Made by a program: the position numbers and the translations under genes. A stretch of DNA of 43,065 nt from a virus, in IMG/VR virus record IMGVR_UViG_3300012944_000014, positions 1 through 43,065 of that record; one strand, written 5' to 3'. Below the pieces are notes generated by a model. That model saw only the letters and a list, made by a program, of their open reading frames with translations, searched no databases and had not been told where the DNA came from. Position 1 is the stretch's first letter. Each line of letters begins with the position of its first letter. Positions 23,300 to 30,562 of the stretch are shown here, one piece after another.

Positions 23300-23943
23300 G
23301 GGGATTGCCCTTCCTTGCATTTGGCAGCGATGGCAGCGTGCATTTCTTCCTCGGTCCACCACTCGTCACCGGGCTGCACACCTACATAGGCGACTACTGC
23401 TTCGGCCAGTGCTTCACAGGTGTCTTCGATGGCTGCGCCTTCCCTGTAGCCGCCAGCGATAGGACAGTACGCCCAAAGAATCGCAGCGTCGATGACGGCC
23501 TGTGTCAGTGCTGCCGCTGGTGGCTGCGCGGAGGGCTCGGGCTTGATGGGGGCGGCGAAATAGGTCCCATCGGTGAGTCTTGCGCTTGGTGCTGCCTTCA
23601 CATCTGAGAGGGCGGCACGCTCGATTTCCGCGCAGATGGCGTGAATGTCGGGCAGCATCGCTTTCCAGTCGTCGACGCTCAGGTCTGCCGCGAGCAACGC
23701 GCTGATTCGGCCCATCGAAAACATGGCCGGCGTCCGCCGCTCGCTTGGCGCGCTAGGGGAGGGAGCCGGCGCGGCCATGTGCTCCAGCATCTCGGGCAGG
23801 GCTTGCGTGAGGGCGTGACTGCCCTGCACCGAAAAGCCGCTGCCCTGCGCGCCTGCCACGATGATGACCACCGCGCCCTCGGCGCTGGCGCATTCCCGCA
23901 CATGGGTGCACAGGTCGTCGTACTTGCCGGCACCGAGGCTCAT
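23296..23943 (-). CDS. Conserved phage protein of unknown function (215 aa)
   Basis: The product starts MSLGAGKYDDLCTHVRECAS and has AVVIIVAGAQGSGFSVQGSH within the first 45 residues, a pattern I associate with an uncharacterised family in phages of Pseudomonas and relatives. The remainder is Ala/Pro-rich and ends with a helical segment (DTCEALAEAVVAYVGV, then DEWWTEEEMHAAIAAKCKEG). It overlaps both neighbours by 4 bases. The C-terminal half may be a separate module. Role unknown. Confidence 0.7.
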   Translation of the reverse strand: MSLGAGKYDDLCTHVRECASAEGAVVIIVAGAQGSGFSVQGSHALTQALPEMLEHMAAPAPSPSAPSERRTPAMFSMGRISALLAADLSVDDWKAMLPDIHAICAEIERAALSDVKAAPSARLTDGTYFAAPIKPEPSAQPPAAALTQAVIDAAILWAYCPIAGGYREGAAIEDTCEALAEAVVAYVGVQPGDEWWTEEEMHAAIAAKCKEGQSP

Positions 23944-24365
23944 GGGCGCACCTTGGCCAGTGCCGGGTCATCGGGTGCCACGCCGTTGGCAAGCGCCATG
24001 GCCCGGTAGCTTTCATGCAATGCGTGCCCGCCATCGGAAACGTCCAGACATTCGCCGCGCGCCCACTTCAAGCGCATCGTGAGGTTGTGGGCGGCACCCC
24101 GCAAGATGAAACCGGCGCACGTGGCGGGTTTTTGCGCCCCTTGTTCATGACAGGCAAAGGTGCGCACTGCCATGTCCTGGGCTGTGCCCGCCGAATGGCA
24201 GAAGGCTTCGGCCGGGAACAATCCCACCGTGTCCACGCGCCACGGGCACCCCGTGCACGGCGTGCGGCGATGCCCGTTCGGGCCACTCTTGAGGGTGAGC
24301 ACTTCGTGGGCGTTGCCAGCCGAGCGGCGCGCTTCAATGGTGGCGGTTTGGCGCTTCTTGGTCAT
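23940..24365 (-). CDS. DUF6283-like Cys-rich protein (141 aa)
   Basis: Conserved features are C37-x2-C40-PWR, FPAEAFCHSAGTAQDM, FACH at 70-73 and KPATCAGFILRGAAHN with C83. This pattern (CPWR, then FACH, then ATCAGF) is that of the family I know as DUF6283, found in actinobacterial and proteobacterial phages. The grouped Cys and His suggest bound metal. The gene overlaps both neighbours. Function unknown. Confidence 0.75.
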   Translation of the reverse strand: MTKKRQTATIEARRSAGNAHEVLTLKSGPNGHRRTPCTGCPWRVDTVGLFPAEAFCHSAGTAQDMAVRTFACHEQGAQKPATCAGFILRGAAHNLTMRLKWARGECLDVSDGGHALHESYRAMALANGVAPDDPALAKVRP

Positions 24366-24694
24366 GGCATTTCCTCCAGTTTCGCATAGAGCACCGTGCC
24401 CAGCGGCAAGTCCTTGTAGGCCACGTGCAGTTGCGGTGCGACACGCAGCTTGCCCGTGGCAAAGTGGCGCGCACGCCCGACGACGCCCACCGCCACACCG
24501 TGGCGGGCGAGTGCCGCCACATACGCCTCCAGTGCGCTGTACGCAGCCACTGCCTCGCTGTACGGGCGCGCATTGCGATAGTTGAAAGCGAGCCGGTGCA
24601 ACTCGCTCATCTCGTCTTCGGTCATACGCGCGGGCTTCGCCGGCTCCACCTCGGGTGTGGCTTGCGTCTCGGCGGTTTCAGTGGTCTCGGTCAT
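24362..24694 (-). CDS. Protein of unknown function (110 aa)
   Basis: ATG 24694 overlaps the upstream stop. The first 30 residues are low complexity and acidic (MTETTETAETQATPEVEPAK). A helical part follows (MTEDEMSELHRLAFNYRNAR), ending in a beta-rich tail (VAPQLHVAYKDLPLGTVLYA). A longer upstream frame overlaps two other genes and is rejected. No family is recognised. Confidence 0.65.
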   Translation of the reverse strand: MTETTETAETQATPEVEPAKPARMTEDEMSELHRLAFNYRNARPYSEAVAAYSALEAYVAALARHGVAVGVVGRARHFATGKLRVAPQLHVAYKDLPLGTVLYAKLEEMP

Positions 24695-24906
24695 GCTTTT
24701 CTTTCTTCGGAGGTCGCTGCGTGGGGCTCCGGGTTGCCGGTGGCCAAGAATTCGTCGCGCAGGCCCAGGCCGTAGTTCAGGATGTGCTGAAAGCCGATCA
24801 GCTCGCTTTGGCGCAGCGTGAGCGTGCCGGCGAGTTCGCCATTCACGAAGACGGCCACGTCGCAGTTGCGCAAGGTGGGGCGGCGATAGTCCAGGTGGAT
24901 TTTCAT
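24691..24906 (-). CDS. Small protein of unknown function (71 aa)
   Basis: The product starts MKIHLDYRRPTLRNCDVAVF and continues VNGELAGTLTLRQSELIGFQ, a probable beta-sheet followed by a helix. ATGA overlaps link it to both neighbours, so it is translated as part of the chain. Function unknown. Confidence 0.65.
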   Translation of the reverse strand: MKIHLDYRRPTLRNCDVAVFVNGELAGTLTLRQSELIGFQHILNYGLGLRDEFLATGNPEPHAATSEERKA

Positions 24907-25154
24907 GGCAGGTCCGGGTGTTTGTCATACGGCGTGGTGGCGCGGATCGGCGCCATGGCGATCAGTGCAGCGTCCGCTGCCCGGTGGATCGGTGTGGCGA
25001 CTTCGTTGTATTCCTCGATGGTGGTAATCGTGGCGGCGGTGCCCGCCACTTCGGCCATCACCTGGTAGCAAACGCCTCGCGCGAGGTCGTAGCGCTCGGG
25101 GTCGTCCAGCGGGTCGAGCCACCACGGTCCTGGCGTGAATTGCAAATGGATCAT
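24903..25154 (-). CDS. Small conserved-type protein, FTPGPW start (83 aa)
   Basis: ATG 25154 starts MIHLQFTPGPWWLDPLDDPE; later come TITTIEEYNEVATPIHRAAD and AALIAMAP. The FTPGPW start and the A-DA-LIA-AP pattern are common in small phage proteins of unknown function. Stop-start overlaps on both sides. Confidence 0.7.
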   Translation of the reverse strand: MIHLQFTPGPWWLDPLDDPERYDLARGVCYQVMAEVAGTAATITTIEEYNEVATPIHRAADAALIAMAPIRATTPYDKHPDLP

Positions 25155-25297
25155 GGGGCGTGCCTTGCCAGCATCAATATCAGGGCGCTGGCCATGCTCA
25201 CGGCCACCACTATGGTCATGGGCACATGGGGTTGCAGCGCCATCCACAGCGCCAGTGCAAGCACCACCAGACCGGTGAACGCTCCGAGCCACCTCAT
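25151..25297 (-). CDS. Small membrane protein with two transmembrane helices (48 aa)
   Basis: ATG 25297 starts MRWLGAFTGLVVLALALWMA, a first membrane helix; the second is MTIVVAVSMASALILMLA, with a short loop containing QPHVP. It overlaps both neighbours by 4 bases. It could be an early membrane-acting protein or a holin-like one; position in the early operon favours the former. Not identified. Confidence 0.6.
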   Translation of the reverse strand: MRWLGAFTGLVVLALALWMALQPHVPMTIVVAVSMASALILMLARHAP

Positions 25298-25371
25298 GGT
25301 TCGTCCCTTGTCAGGGCGGCGTTCTCGCGCTCCACTTCGTCGGCCACCATGCGCAGGACGTGCAGGCTCAT
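25294..25371 (-). CDS. Micro-protein in the early operon (25 aa)
   Basis: ATG 25371 to TGA 25294 encodes MSLHVLRMVADEVERENAAL plus five residues. It fills the gap between two genes and has ATGA overlaps at both ends, the same coupling as its neighbours. That pattern is unlikely by chance. Function unknown. Confidence 0.5.
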   Translation of the reverse strand: MSLHVLRMVADEVERENAALTRDEP

Positions 25372-25595
25372 TGCAGAAACACCTTGGCAAACACCACGCC
25401 CAGCAAAAAAGTCGACGCGAAAGTGCCGGCCATCGTCCAGTTCCACCAGCCACTTTGAGTCTGGATGAAGACTTCCACGGCACAGATGCGCGCCACCAAC
25501 TCCGCGCGTTCTTCGGGTGTGAAGGGCCGCTCCGAATTCACCACATCGATCATGGTCTGCGCGGCCGAACGGATCGTCGCGTCCTCGGGCTTCAT
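25368..25595 (-). CDS. Small C-terminally membrane-anchored protein (75 aa)
   Basis: ATG 25595 overlaps the upstream stop as ATGA; ATG 25601 is an alternative. The soluble part (MKPEDATIRSAAQTMIDVVN, then RPFTPEERAELVARICAVEV) is helical. The last 25 residues (WNWTMAGTFASTFLLGVVFA) form one membrane helix with a short end. Likely an inner-membrane protein of unknown role. Confidence 0.6.
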   Translation of the reverse strand: MKPEDATIRSAAQTMIDVVNSERPFTPEERAELVARICAVEVFIQTQSGWWNWTMAGTFASTFLLGVVFAKVFLQ

Positions 25596-25852
25596 CGCCA
25601 TCCCCACAGGTTGTTCATGCCAAGCAGGTTGTTCTGGTTGTTCTGGTTGTTCTGGTTGTTCTGGTACGAGTTGCAGTTCTGTGCGTTTTGTTGATTGGCC
25701 AGATTCTGCAAACTGGCAGCGGTGTATTGCGCCATCAGTGCGCGCTCGTCGATTGCGGCCACGCGCGGGTCATGCGGGTACGCGCGCCGGCAATAGTCGC
25801 AGGCGACCAGCCGGGGCTTGATGGGGGCGCCGCAGCCTTCACAGTCGGCCAT
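25592..25852 (-). CDS. Zinc-ribbon protein with Asn/Gln repeat (86 aa)
   Basis: ATG 25852 starts MADCEGCGAPIKPRLVACDY with C4, C7, C18 and C21, a zinc ribbon. The C-terminal half contains QNNQNNQNNQNN, coded by four exact 9-bp DNA repeats (25628-25663), and ends LLGMNNLWGWR. The repeat could change length by slippage without changing frame. Function unknown. Confidence 0.65.
   Translation of the reverse strand: MADCEGCGAPIKPRLVACDYCRRAYPHDPRVAAIDERALMAQYTAASLQNLANQQNAQNCNSYQNNQNNQNNQNNLLGMNNLWGWR
25628..25663. repeat. Four perfect 9-bp tandem repeats (GTTGTTCTG)
   Basis: Four identical copies in a row inside the zinc-ribbon gene. The unit is three codons long (Gln-Asn-Asn on the minus strand), so copy-number change keeps the frame. 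Confidence 0.9.
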
Positions 25853-25853
25853 A

Positions 25854-26270
25854 TCACCACCAGCCACCCAGCCAGTTGTGCAAGCCACCGCGCGCGGCAA
25901 AGCCGCTGACCCAGAACATGGCCCACGCGCCCCAAGTCGTCCAGCGTTTGACGTTCGCCCACTTGTCGTAGATGCGCTCCATGCGCGCGTTGAAAGCGCG
26001 GTGGTCGTGGTCGATGCGCGCGCAGTATTCGGCGTGCGCGATGTGGATGCGCTGCTGTTCGCTCTCGATGCGCGCATCCATTGTCTTGATCTGCTGTGCG
26101 AGCGTGGCATTGCGCTGCTTGAAGGTGGCCACCAGCGTGTCGTGTTCTTCCGGCGTGAAGCAACGCTGCGCCATTGCCACGGCACTCTCGGCCATGCGCT
26201 GCGCCGCGTCGTCCATCAACGCAAACATCTGCTCGGGCGTTGGTTTGAATTTCGCGCTCATGTCAGTCAT
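25854..26270 (-). CDS. Helical protein with C-terminal membrane segment (138 aa)
   Basis: ATG 26270 is preceded by AGGAG at 7 nt. The product has a long helical part (MDDAAQRMAESAVAMAQRCF, then RNATLAQQIKTMDARIESEQ) and a Trp-rich hydrophobic end (WTTWGAWAMFWVSGFAARGG, then WLGGWW), probably a single membrane anchor. No family is recognised. The 27-bp gap to the upstream gene holds a 12-codon ATGA-coupled frame (26263-26301), too short to call. Confidence 0.65.
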   Translation of the reverse strand: MTDMSAKFKPTPEQMFALMDDAAQRMAESAVAMAQRCFTPEEHDTLVATFKQRNATLAQQIKTMDARIESEQQRIHIAHAEYCARIDHDHRAFNARMERIYDKWANVKRWTTWGAWAMFWVSGFAARGGLHNWLGGWW

Positions 26271-26297
26271 GCGCCTGCTCCTGGTTGGTGAGTGCGA

Positions 26298-26606
26298 TCA
26301 TGTCGGGTGGCACGCCTCGCCCCACGTCGAGTAGCGCGCCACCACCTCGCTCTCGCGGACCTCGCACATCAGAAGTGGCACGAACGTCTTCTCACCCGAG
26401 AACAACGCCGTCTCGAACAGCACAGGCGGACCATCACCCCATTGGTGATTGAGGCCCAGAAAAAACGTGCTGATTCTGCTGCCGTCAATGAGCGTTGTCG
26501 ACATCACTTTGCGTTCGGCCGTCTCGAACCATTGCGCCCATTCCAGAACGTCGGGCACGGCCACCACTTCGTGGCCCACGAGCTTGAACTTGTCGTTGAT
26601 GAACAT
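26298..26606 (-). CDS. Conserved phage protein, FLGLNH...PVLFET family (102 aa)
   Basis: ATG 26606 starts MFINDKFKLVGHEVVAVPDV; later parts are TLIDGSRISTFFLGLNHQWG, GPPVLFETALFSG and a final YSTWGEA. The pattern TxFLG(L/I)(N/D)H, then P-LFET(A/M)-F and Y-TW-EA is widespread in phages and host prophages; its function is unknown to me. It is complete and well formed. Confidence 0.78.
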   Translation of the reverse strand: MFINDKFKLVGHEVVAVPDVLEWAQWFETAERKVMSTTLIDGSRISTFFLGLNHQWGDGPPVLFETALFSGEKTFVPLLMCEVRESEVVARYSTWGEACHPT

Positions 26607-26608
26607 GG

Positions 26609-27276
26609 TCAGTCGCTCGATGACGATGAAGACGACGAATCGGATGACGATGAATCGCTCGCGGACGGCGACGGGGGCGGGGGCTCCGGTGCCGGCGCTG
26701 GTTCCGGTGCTGGCGGTGCCGCTTCCCAAGCCCCCGATGCGCCACCGCCTGCGAAGTCACCCCCACCACCAGAGCGAAACTCCGGTGTCGCATCGCCGCG
26801 CGTCCAGGTTCCGGGCTCGTCGTTGGGCGTCGGGACAAACACCGGGCTCGGTGCCGGCATGGACACCCCATCGTTGCTGTGCCAGCGGTCCTCGCGCACG
26901 GGCATCAGCTTGGGTCCGACCATGAGGCTGGGTGGCCGCGCCCACTCGTGGCCAATCTGGCGCCACAGGTGCAGCACGTACGGGTGAAAGTTCACCCAGT
27001 CCGCGCGTGGCACATGCAACTGCGCCACGCAGTCGGTGTCGTCCCAAAAACCCGCTTCACCGCGTCCATTTCTTCCCAGGTGGGCGTCGCGTCGCGACCC
27101 GGAATCGACACCGACACATGTTCCCAGCCAGCGCCTTCGCCACACAGGCAGTTGGCGACGACGCGATCCTCTCCCACGGGCAGACGAAACAGCCCATTGT
27201 TGCCGTAGCTGTCGTTGGAACAGTAGACGGCGGGCACGCCGTGGCGCACGCGCCATACATTGGGCACATGGAACAT
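26609..27276 (-). CDS. Conserved phage protein with an apparent -1 frameshift (about 222 aa if joined)
   Basis: ATG 27276 overlaps the upstream stop (TGATG) and has GGAGG at 7 nt. The first frame reads MFHVPNVWRVRHGVPAVYCS, GWEHVSVSIPGRDATPTWEE and MDAVKRVF, then leaves the expected pattern. The -1 frame continues WDDTDCVAQLHVPRADWVNF, HPYVLHLWRQ and PPSLMVGP, which completes a family I know from many phages (WEHVSVS, TW-EM--VK--F, then V-Q-H-P---YVN-HP--LHLWR). The switch falls on a run of five T (27046-27050 on the plus strand shows five A). The downstream part adds a Pro/Ala-rich tail ending in a nearly pure Ser run. It may be ribosomal slippage, a one-base deletion or a sequencing error. 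Confidence 0.65.
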
Positions 27277-27887
27277 CAGGCCACCTCCAGGTGCGGCTTC
27301 AATGCCTTTTGCAAGACCGGTGGCGTCTCGACCTTCTTGCGCACGCTGCCGCCCACGCGCTCGAAGCGGCGCGAATCGTAGATGAATTCCTGAATGCTGC
27401 TCGCATCGCCCTCGGGCGTCATGAAGGCGAGCGCGATGTCGTTGCACCACGCGGCCTGCGTCGAGGTGAGTTCATCGGTCTGGCGCAGCGGCGGCGCGAT
27501 CACTTGGCTCACGACACATTCCTCGCCGTCGGCGGGCCAGCTTGCGTTGCGCATGCCCGCGCGCCAGCGCACCCGGTCGCCCACTTTCAGGGGGGGTACC
27601 AGCGCACGGTTCAAATGCAGCACTTCGGCGGGTGTGGCGGCACGGCGCTCGGGCTCGCGGATCGAGGCCATGCCCGCCATCAGGCCGGCCATCAACGTGC
27701 TGGGTGTGTCGAGCACTTCGATGCGCGGGCCATGGGCGCCTTCTTCGCGGTCATCGGCCGGACGTGCCAAGCGCTCCATGATGTCCTGCACGGCTTCTTC
27801 GGGCAGGGTGCGCAGCAACGACAAGGCCAGACCGATGCGCGCAGCCGGCGGGACGTTCTTCAAGCGCTTGTGATTTTCACTGGTCAT
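27276..27887 (-). CDS. Protein of unknown function, phage early region (203 aa)
   Basis: ATG 27887 lies just after GAGAGG. The product has an N-terminal helical part (MTSENHKRLKNVPPAARIGL, then LRTLPEEAVQDIMERLARPA) and a C-terminal beta-rich domain (PPLKVGDRVRWRAGMRNASW, then ECVVSQVIAPPLRQTDE) that looks like a small KOW- or SH3-type barrel. No motif names a family. TGATG overlap with the next gene indicates coupled translation. Confidence 0.7.
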   Translation of the reverse strand: MTSENHKRLKNVPPAARIGLALSLLRTLPEEAVQDIMERLARPADDREEGAHGPRIEVLDTPSTLMAGLMAGMASIREPERRAATPAEVLHLNRALVPPLKVGDRVRWRAGMRNASWPADGEECVVSQVIAPPLRQTDELTSTQAAWCNDIALAFMTPEGDASSIQEFIYDSRRFERVGGSVRKKVETPPVLQKALKPHLEVA

Positions 27888-27914
27888 GGACACCTCTCTT
27901 GTTGAATGATGTTC

Positions 27915-29540
27915 TCAGGGGTTCGGGCTTTCCTTGGCCATCTCGTTGAGCGCCCATTCGGCGGCGGGCAGACTGTTGGCCACCATGCGCACGGGGATCG
28001 AGAAACGCCGCACGTACTGCTGCTGCTCGTGCGTCAGGCGCTTGCGCGACAGGATCACCGCGTCGGTGGACGCCGGAATGTCGGCGTTGCTGTTGAAGTG
28101 GTCCTGCTTCACGTAGGTGAAGCGGTACTTGCGCCCCTGGCTGCGCTCCAGTTCCTCAAACACACGCGGGTGCAGGCCACAGACGAGCACGCTCTTGCGC
28201 TTCACATGCTCCATGCCGAGCGCCTTGGCAGTGGCTTCCAACTGTTCGGTGATGTCGTGCGGTGCATGTGGGGCCACGTTGCGCGGTTTTTCGGTGACAG
28301 GGAGTGCCCAAGACTCACCTTCGAGCGCAAACGTCTCCACGGCGGGTGCCGCCACCTCCACGGACACGTGCACCACCTCGGGCGGCAACGCCGCGATGGG
28401 AGCGGGCGCCGGCTCGATGACGATTTCCGCCGTGTCAGCGATTTCGGCTACCTCAGTGATGGCTGGCGATGGTGGCGGCGCGACCGGCCCGCCCAGTGCT
28501 TCTTCCAGCAACGCGTTCACGCGGGCGTCCAGGCGCATCCCCAACGCATTTTCGAGGTCGGCGCGGGTCAACGGTTGCCCACGCTCGAAATAACGCGCCA
28601 CGGCCCGATCCATGGCCGCGTCGAGGCGCGCGTCGACCACCGCTGCCAGCGACATCTCCAGGGTGGCGCGGAAATACGCGCCCAAGGTCGCATCGGCGCT
28701 TTCCGGGACAGAAATGGGCAGAGTGGGCGCGTTGACTACGACGGGGGGCGTCGGTTCGGCTGCAGCGACAGGAACAGGCGCTGGTTCGGATGCGGGTTCA
28801 GGCTTGTTGACAGGGATGTTGGCCACCAAATCCTTCAAGACTTCGAGCGCGGTGGTGGGCTTGGCTTCGGACGCAGCCGCCACGCAATCCGATTCAGGCG
28901 CCGGGGGCGCGATCTTCGCGGTTTTGGCCCGCACAATGCTCAACAGGGTCTTGGGCGCGGCCACCAAGCCCACCGGACGCGCCTCAGTGGCCTGCAATGC
29001 GCGCAATTGTGCGGCGAAGCCGTGCGTGTAGAAGCTGTTGGCGATGGATTTGCGGGGTTTGCGCCGGGCCATGGGGAACTGGCGGATTTGCGCATTCACC
29101 ACCGCTTCGATGAGCGCGGCGAGGGCGCCACCCTTCACGTGTTCGTCCAGCGCTTGCATCACTTCGCCGTCGTTGGCAATCAGGGTGTTTTCGCGGGGCG
29201 TCCACCGGAGTTGGGCGCTCACGCTGGGTGCCGGCGTGCTTGGCATCTTGGCCTTGGCGCGTGCGATGAGCTTGTCAAATTGTTGCGGATCGTTGACCAC
29301 GCACACGTACAGCGAGTCGAAGGTGCGTTGGCGTGCCACTGGCAGGATGCCGGCCTGCGCCTCCAGCACCAATTTCAGCCGCTGGCGCGCGTCCTCGGTG
29401 TCAAGAATTTCGGGACAGTGCCGGAAAAGCCGCACCAGTTCGGCGTCATCCCAGCGAATCTGCGCGCCCAGTGTGGCCTGCACCCGGGTGTGCGGCTTGC
29501 GCTTCATGGGCGCATCAACGGCAGTGGTAGCGGCGGTCAT
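27915..29540 (-). CDS. Large early protein of unknown function, possible DNA-binding protein with Rossmann-like C-terminus (541 aa)
   Basis: ATG 29540 starts MTAATTAVDAPMKRKPHTRV. Two short W-x-E/D helical segments (IRWDDAELVRLFRHCPEI near residue 30 and LRWTPRENTLIANDGEVMQA near 115) look like Myb/SANT-type helices. They are followed by a basic stretch, MARRKPRKS. A long Pro/Ala/Val/Glu-rich linker leads to a C-terminal alpha/beta domain (KRKSVLVCGLHPRVFEELER, then DAVILSRKRLTHEQQQYVRR and IPVRMVANSLPAAEWALNEM) that resembles a DUF2325-like fold. It has its own promoter candidate at 29574-29602. It is the largest early gene after the helicase. Function is unknown; a nucleic-acid or regulatory role is a guess. 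Confidence 0.72.
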   Translation of the reverse strand: MTAATTAVDAPMKRKPHTRVQATLGAQIRWDDAELVRLFRHCPEILDTEDARQRLKLVLEAQAGILPVARQRTFDSLYVCVVNDPQQFDKLIARAKAKMPSTPAPSVSAQLRWTPRENTLIANDGEVMQALDEHVKGGALAALIEAVVNAQIRQFPMARRKPRKSIANSFYTHGFAAQLRALQATEARPVGLVAAPKTLLSIVRAKTAKIAPPAPESDCVAAASEAKPTTALEVLKDLVANIPVNKPEPASEPAPVPVAAAEPTPPVVVNAPTLPISVPESADATLGAYFRATLEMSLAAVVDARLDAAMDRAVARYFERGQPLTRADLENALGMRLDARVNALLEEALGGPVAPPPSPAITEVAEIADTAEIVIEPAPAPIAALPPEVVHVSVEVAAPAVETFALEGESWALPVTEKPRNVAPHAPHDITEQLEATAKALGMEHVKRKSVLVCGLHPRVFEELERSQGRKYRFTYVKQDHFNSNADIPASTDAVILSRKRLTHEQQQYVRRFSIPVRMVANSLPAAEWALNEMAKESPNP

Positions 29541-29573
29541 AGCGGGCGTTCTGAATGACGAACAAGAGTGTGG

Positions 29574-29602
29574 TTTGTACACGTCGCGTGGAGCTTGGTC
29601 AA
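29574..29602 (-). promoter_or_regulatory. Promoter candidate for the 541-aa gene
   Basis: On the minus strand TTGACC (29597-29602) and TACAAA (29574-29579) are 17 bp apart and end 34 bp before the start codon. The -35 matches at 5 of 6 and the -10 at 4 of 6. It lies in the 115-bp gap after the antiterminator-like gene. Confidence 0.5.
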
Positions 29603-29655
29603 CGTGAACAATGAATCGCTGCCGAAACAATGGTCATTCACAAAAATAAGTTGCG

Positions 29656-30054
29656 TCATTTGGGGTTCAACTCCTTGGCATGGTCCGAAAGCATATGATG
29701 CCTGACCAATTCGCGCGCGTCACTCACCAATTGAAACAATGTGGTGTAGCTGACATTCAACTTTCGCACGACCTTGGCCGGTGCGCAGCGCTCAACATAA
29801 CACCAACGCAGCGCCGTGCGGTGATAGGTGGGCAGGGTTGCCACCACGTGTTCCATGGCGTCCCCTTCTTGCGTGTCGATCTGGATCGGGATTTCCGGTG
29901 GGCTCCAGGACCGCGCGTTGGAGCGCGTGAAGCGCCACATCGGCGCGGGCTTGCTGGCGCGCGTGAGGCGCACGTACAGGCCCCAGTTTTCCAACAGGGC
30001 ATGCACCCGAAAGTGCTCCGGGGCGACGTAGTGAAAGTCAAGCTGCGCTTTCAC
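29656..30054 (-). CDS. Q-like late antiterminator / sigma-region-4-type regulator candidate (132 aa)
   Basis: The start is GTG 30054, overlapping the upstream stop as GTGA. The N-terminal half begins MKAQLDFHYVAPEHFRVHAL and contains LENWGLYVRLTRASKPAPMW. The C-terminal half has LPTYHRTALRWCYVERCAPA followed by KVVRKLNVSYTTLFQLVSDA and REL, a helix-turn-helix like sigma-70 region 4. Phage late regulators of the Q/ArpU type share this layout and length. It precedes the accessory block and late operon on the same strand. With the promoter and tandem terminators before terS, this makes it the best candidate for late control. Not proven. Confidence 0.6.
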   Translation of the reverse strand: MKAQLDFHYVAPEHFRVHALLENWGLYVRLTRASKPAPMWRFTRSNARSWSPPEIPIQIDTQEGDAMEHVVATLPTYHRTALRWCYVERCAPAKVVRKLNVSYTTLFQLVSDARELVRHHMLSDHAKELNPK

Positions 30055-30562
30055 CCGCGCGCCTGCGAAGCCTGTGAAGTTTGCGAATGGCGTTGATACG
30101 GCTCCAGCACCAGCCGGCGAAACAGCCGCGCCTTCTCGGGATCGGCGTCGAATTCCTTGCGGCTCGCGACCACGCAAATGCGCTTGATCCACTCGCCTGC
30201 GTCCCGGGCGTTGGTGACGCCGGCCCAGGCCCAAAACTCTGGCGCGGCGCCGATGGTGATCGCCGCTTTGGTGAGCGTGCCCAGGTCATCCCACCGCTCG
30301 GCTTGTGCGGCGGACATCTGCCGCGTGGGCTTGGCGGGTTCGGGCTCGGCCGACAGGCACGTGAGCGCGCCACGGCCGTCCCGCAAGCCTGCCACCACGA
30401 CCCCTTGGCCCGGTGTGCCAAAGAGGTGCCAAAGAGCGCGAACGCGGCCTGTGCCAGCGCCGGCTCGATGTCTACGGCAAGGCGCAACGTGCCGTCCGCC
30501 AACGTGCGGCAGTTGACGCTCACGCCCTCGATGACGCTGGTGGTCTGCGAGGGTTGCGCCAT
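30051..30562 (-). pseudogene. Conserved phage gene disrupted by an 11-bp tandem duplication
   Basis: ATG 30562 overlaps the upstream stop (TGATG) and starts MAQPSQTTSVIEGVSVNCRT, then LRLAVDIEPALAQAAFALFG. After this the frame is lost. In another frame the protein continues TPGQGVVVAGLRDGRGALTC, then SAAQAERWDDLGTLTKAAIT, EFWAWAGVTNARDAGEWIKR and KARLFRRLVLEPYQRHSQTS. The break is an exact tandem copy of an 11-bp word (30415-30436). Removing one copy restores one 166-residue frame ALFGTPGQGVVV. The intact type is known in phages (LRLT-DIEP, AFALFG-PG) without function. The duplication is either a true lesion or an assembly error. Confidence 0.65.
30415..30436. repeat. Perfect 11-bp tandem duplication
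   Basis: GTGCCAAAGAG occurs twice in a row (30415-30425 and 30426-30436). As 11 is not a multiple of three, it shifts the reading frame of the gene it lies in. Confidence 0.95.

Noticed and set aside
25628-25663. CRISPR-like array
   Set aside because: The repeats are 9-bp units without spacers inside a protein gene; no repeat-spacer structure was seen anywhere in the window.
27906-29558. Plus-strand open frame of 550 codons
   Set aside because: It mirrors the 541-aa minus-strand gene, which has normal protein composition, a promoter and in-operon position.
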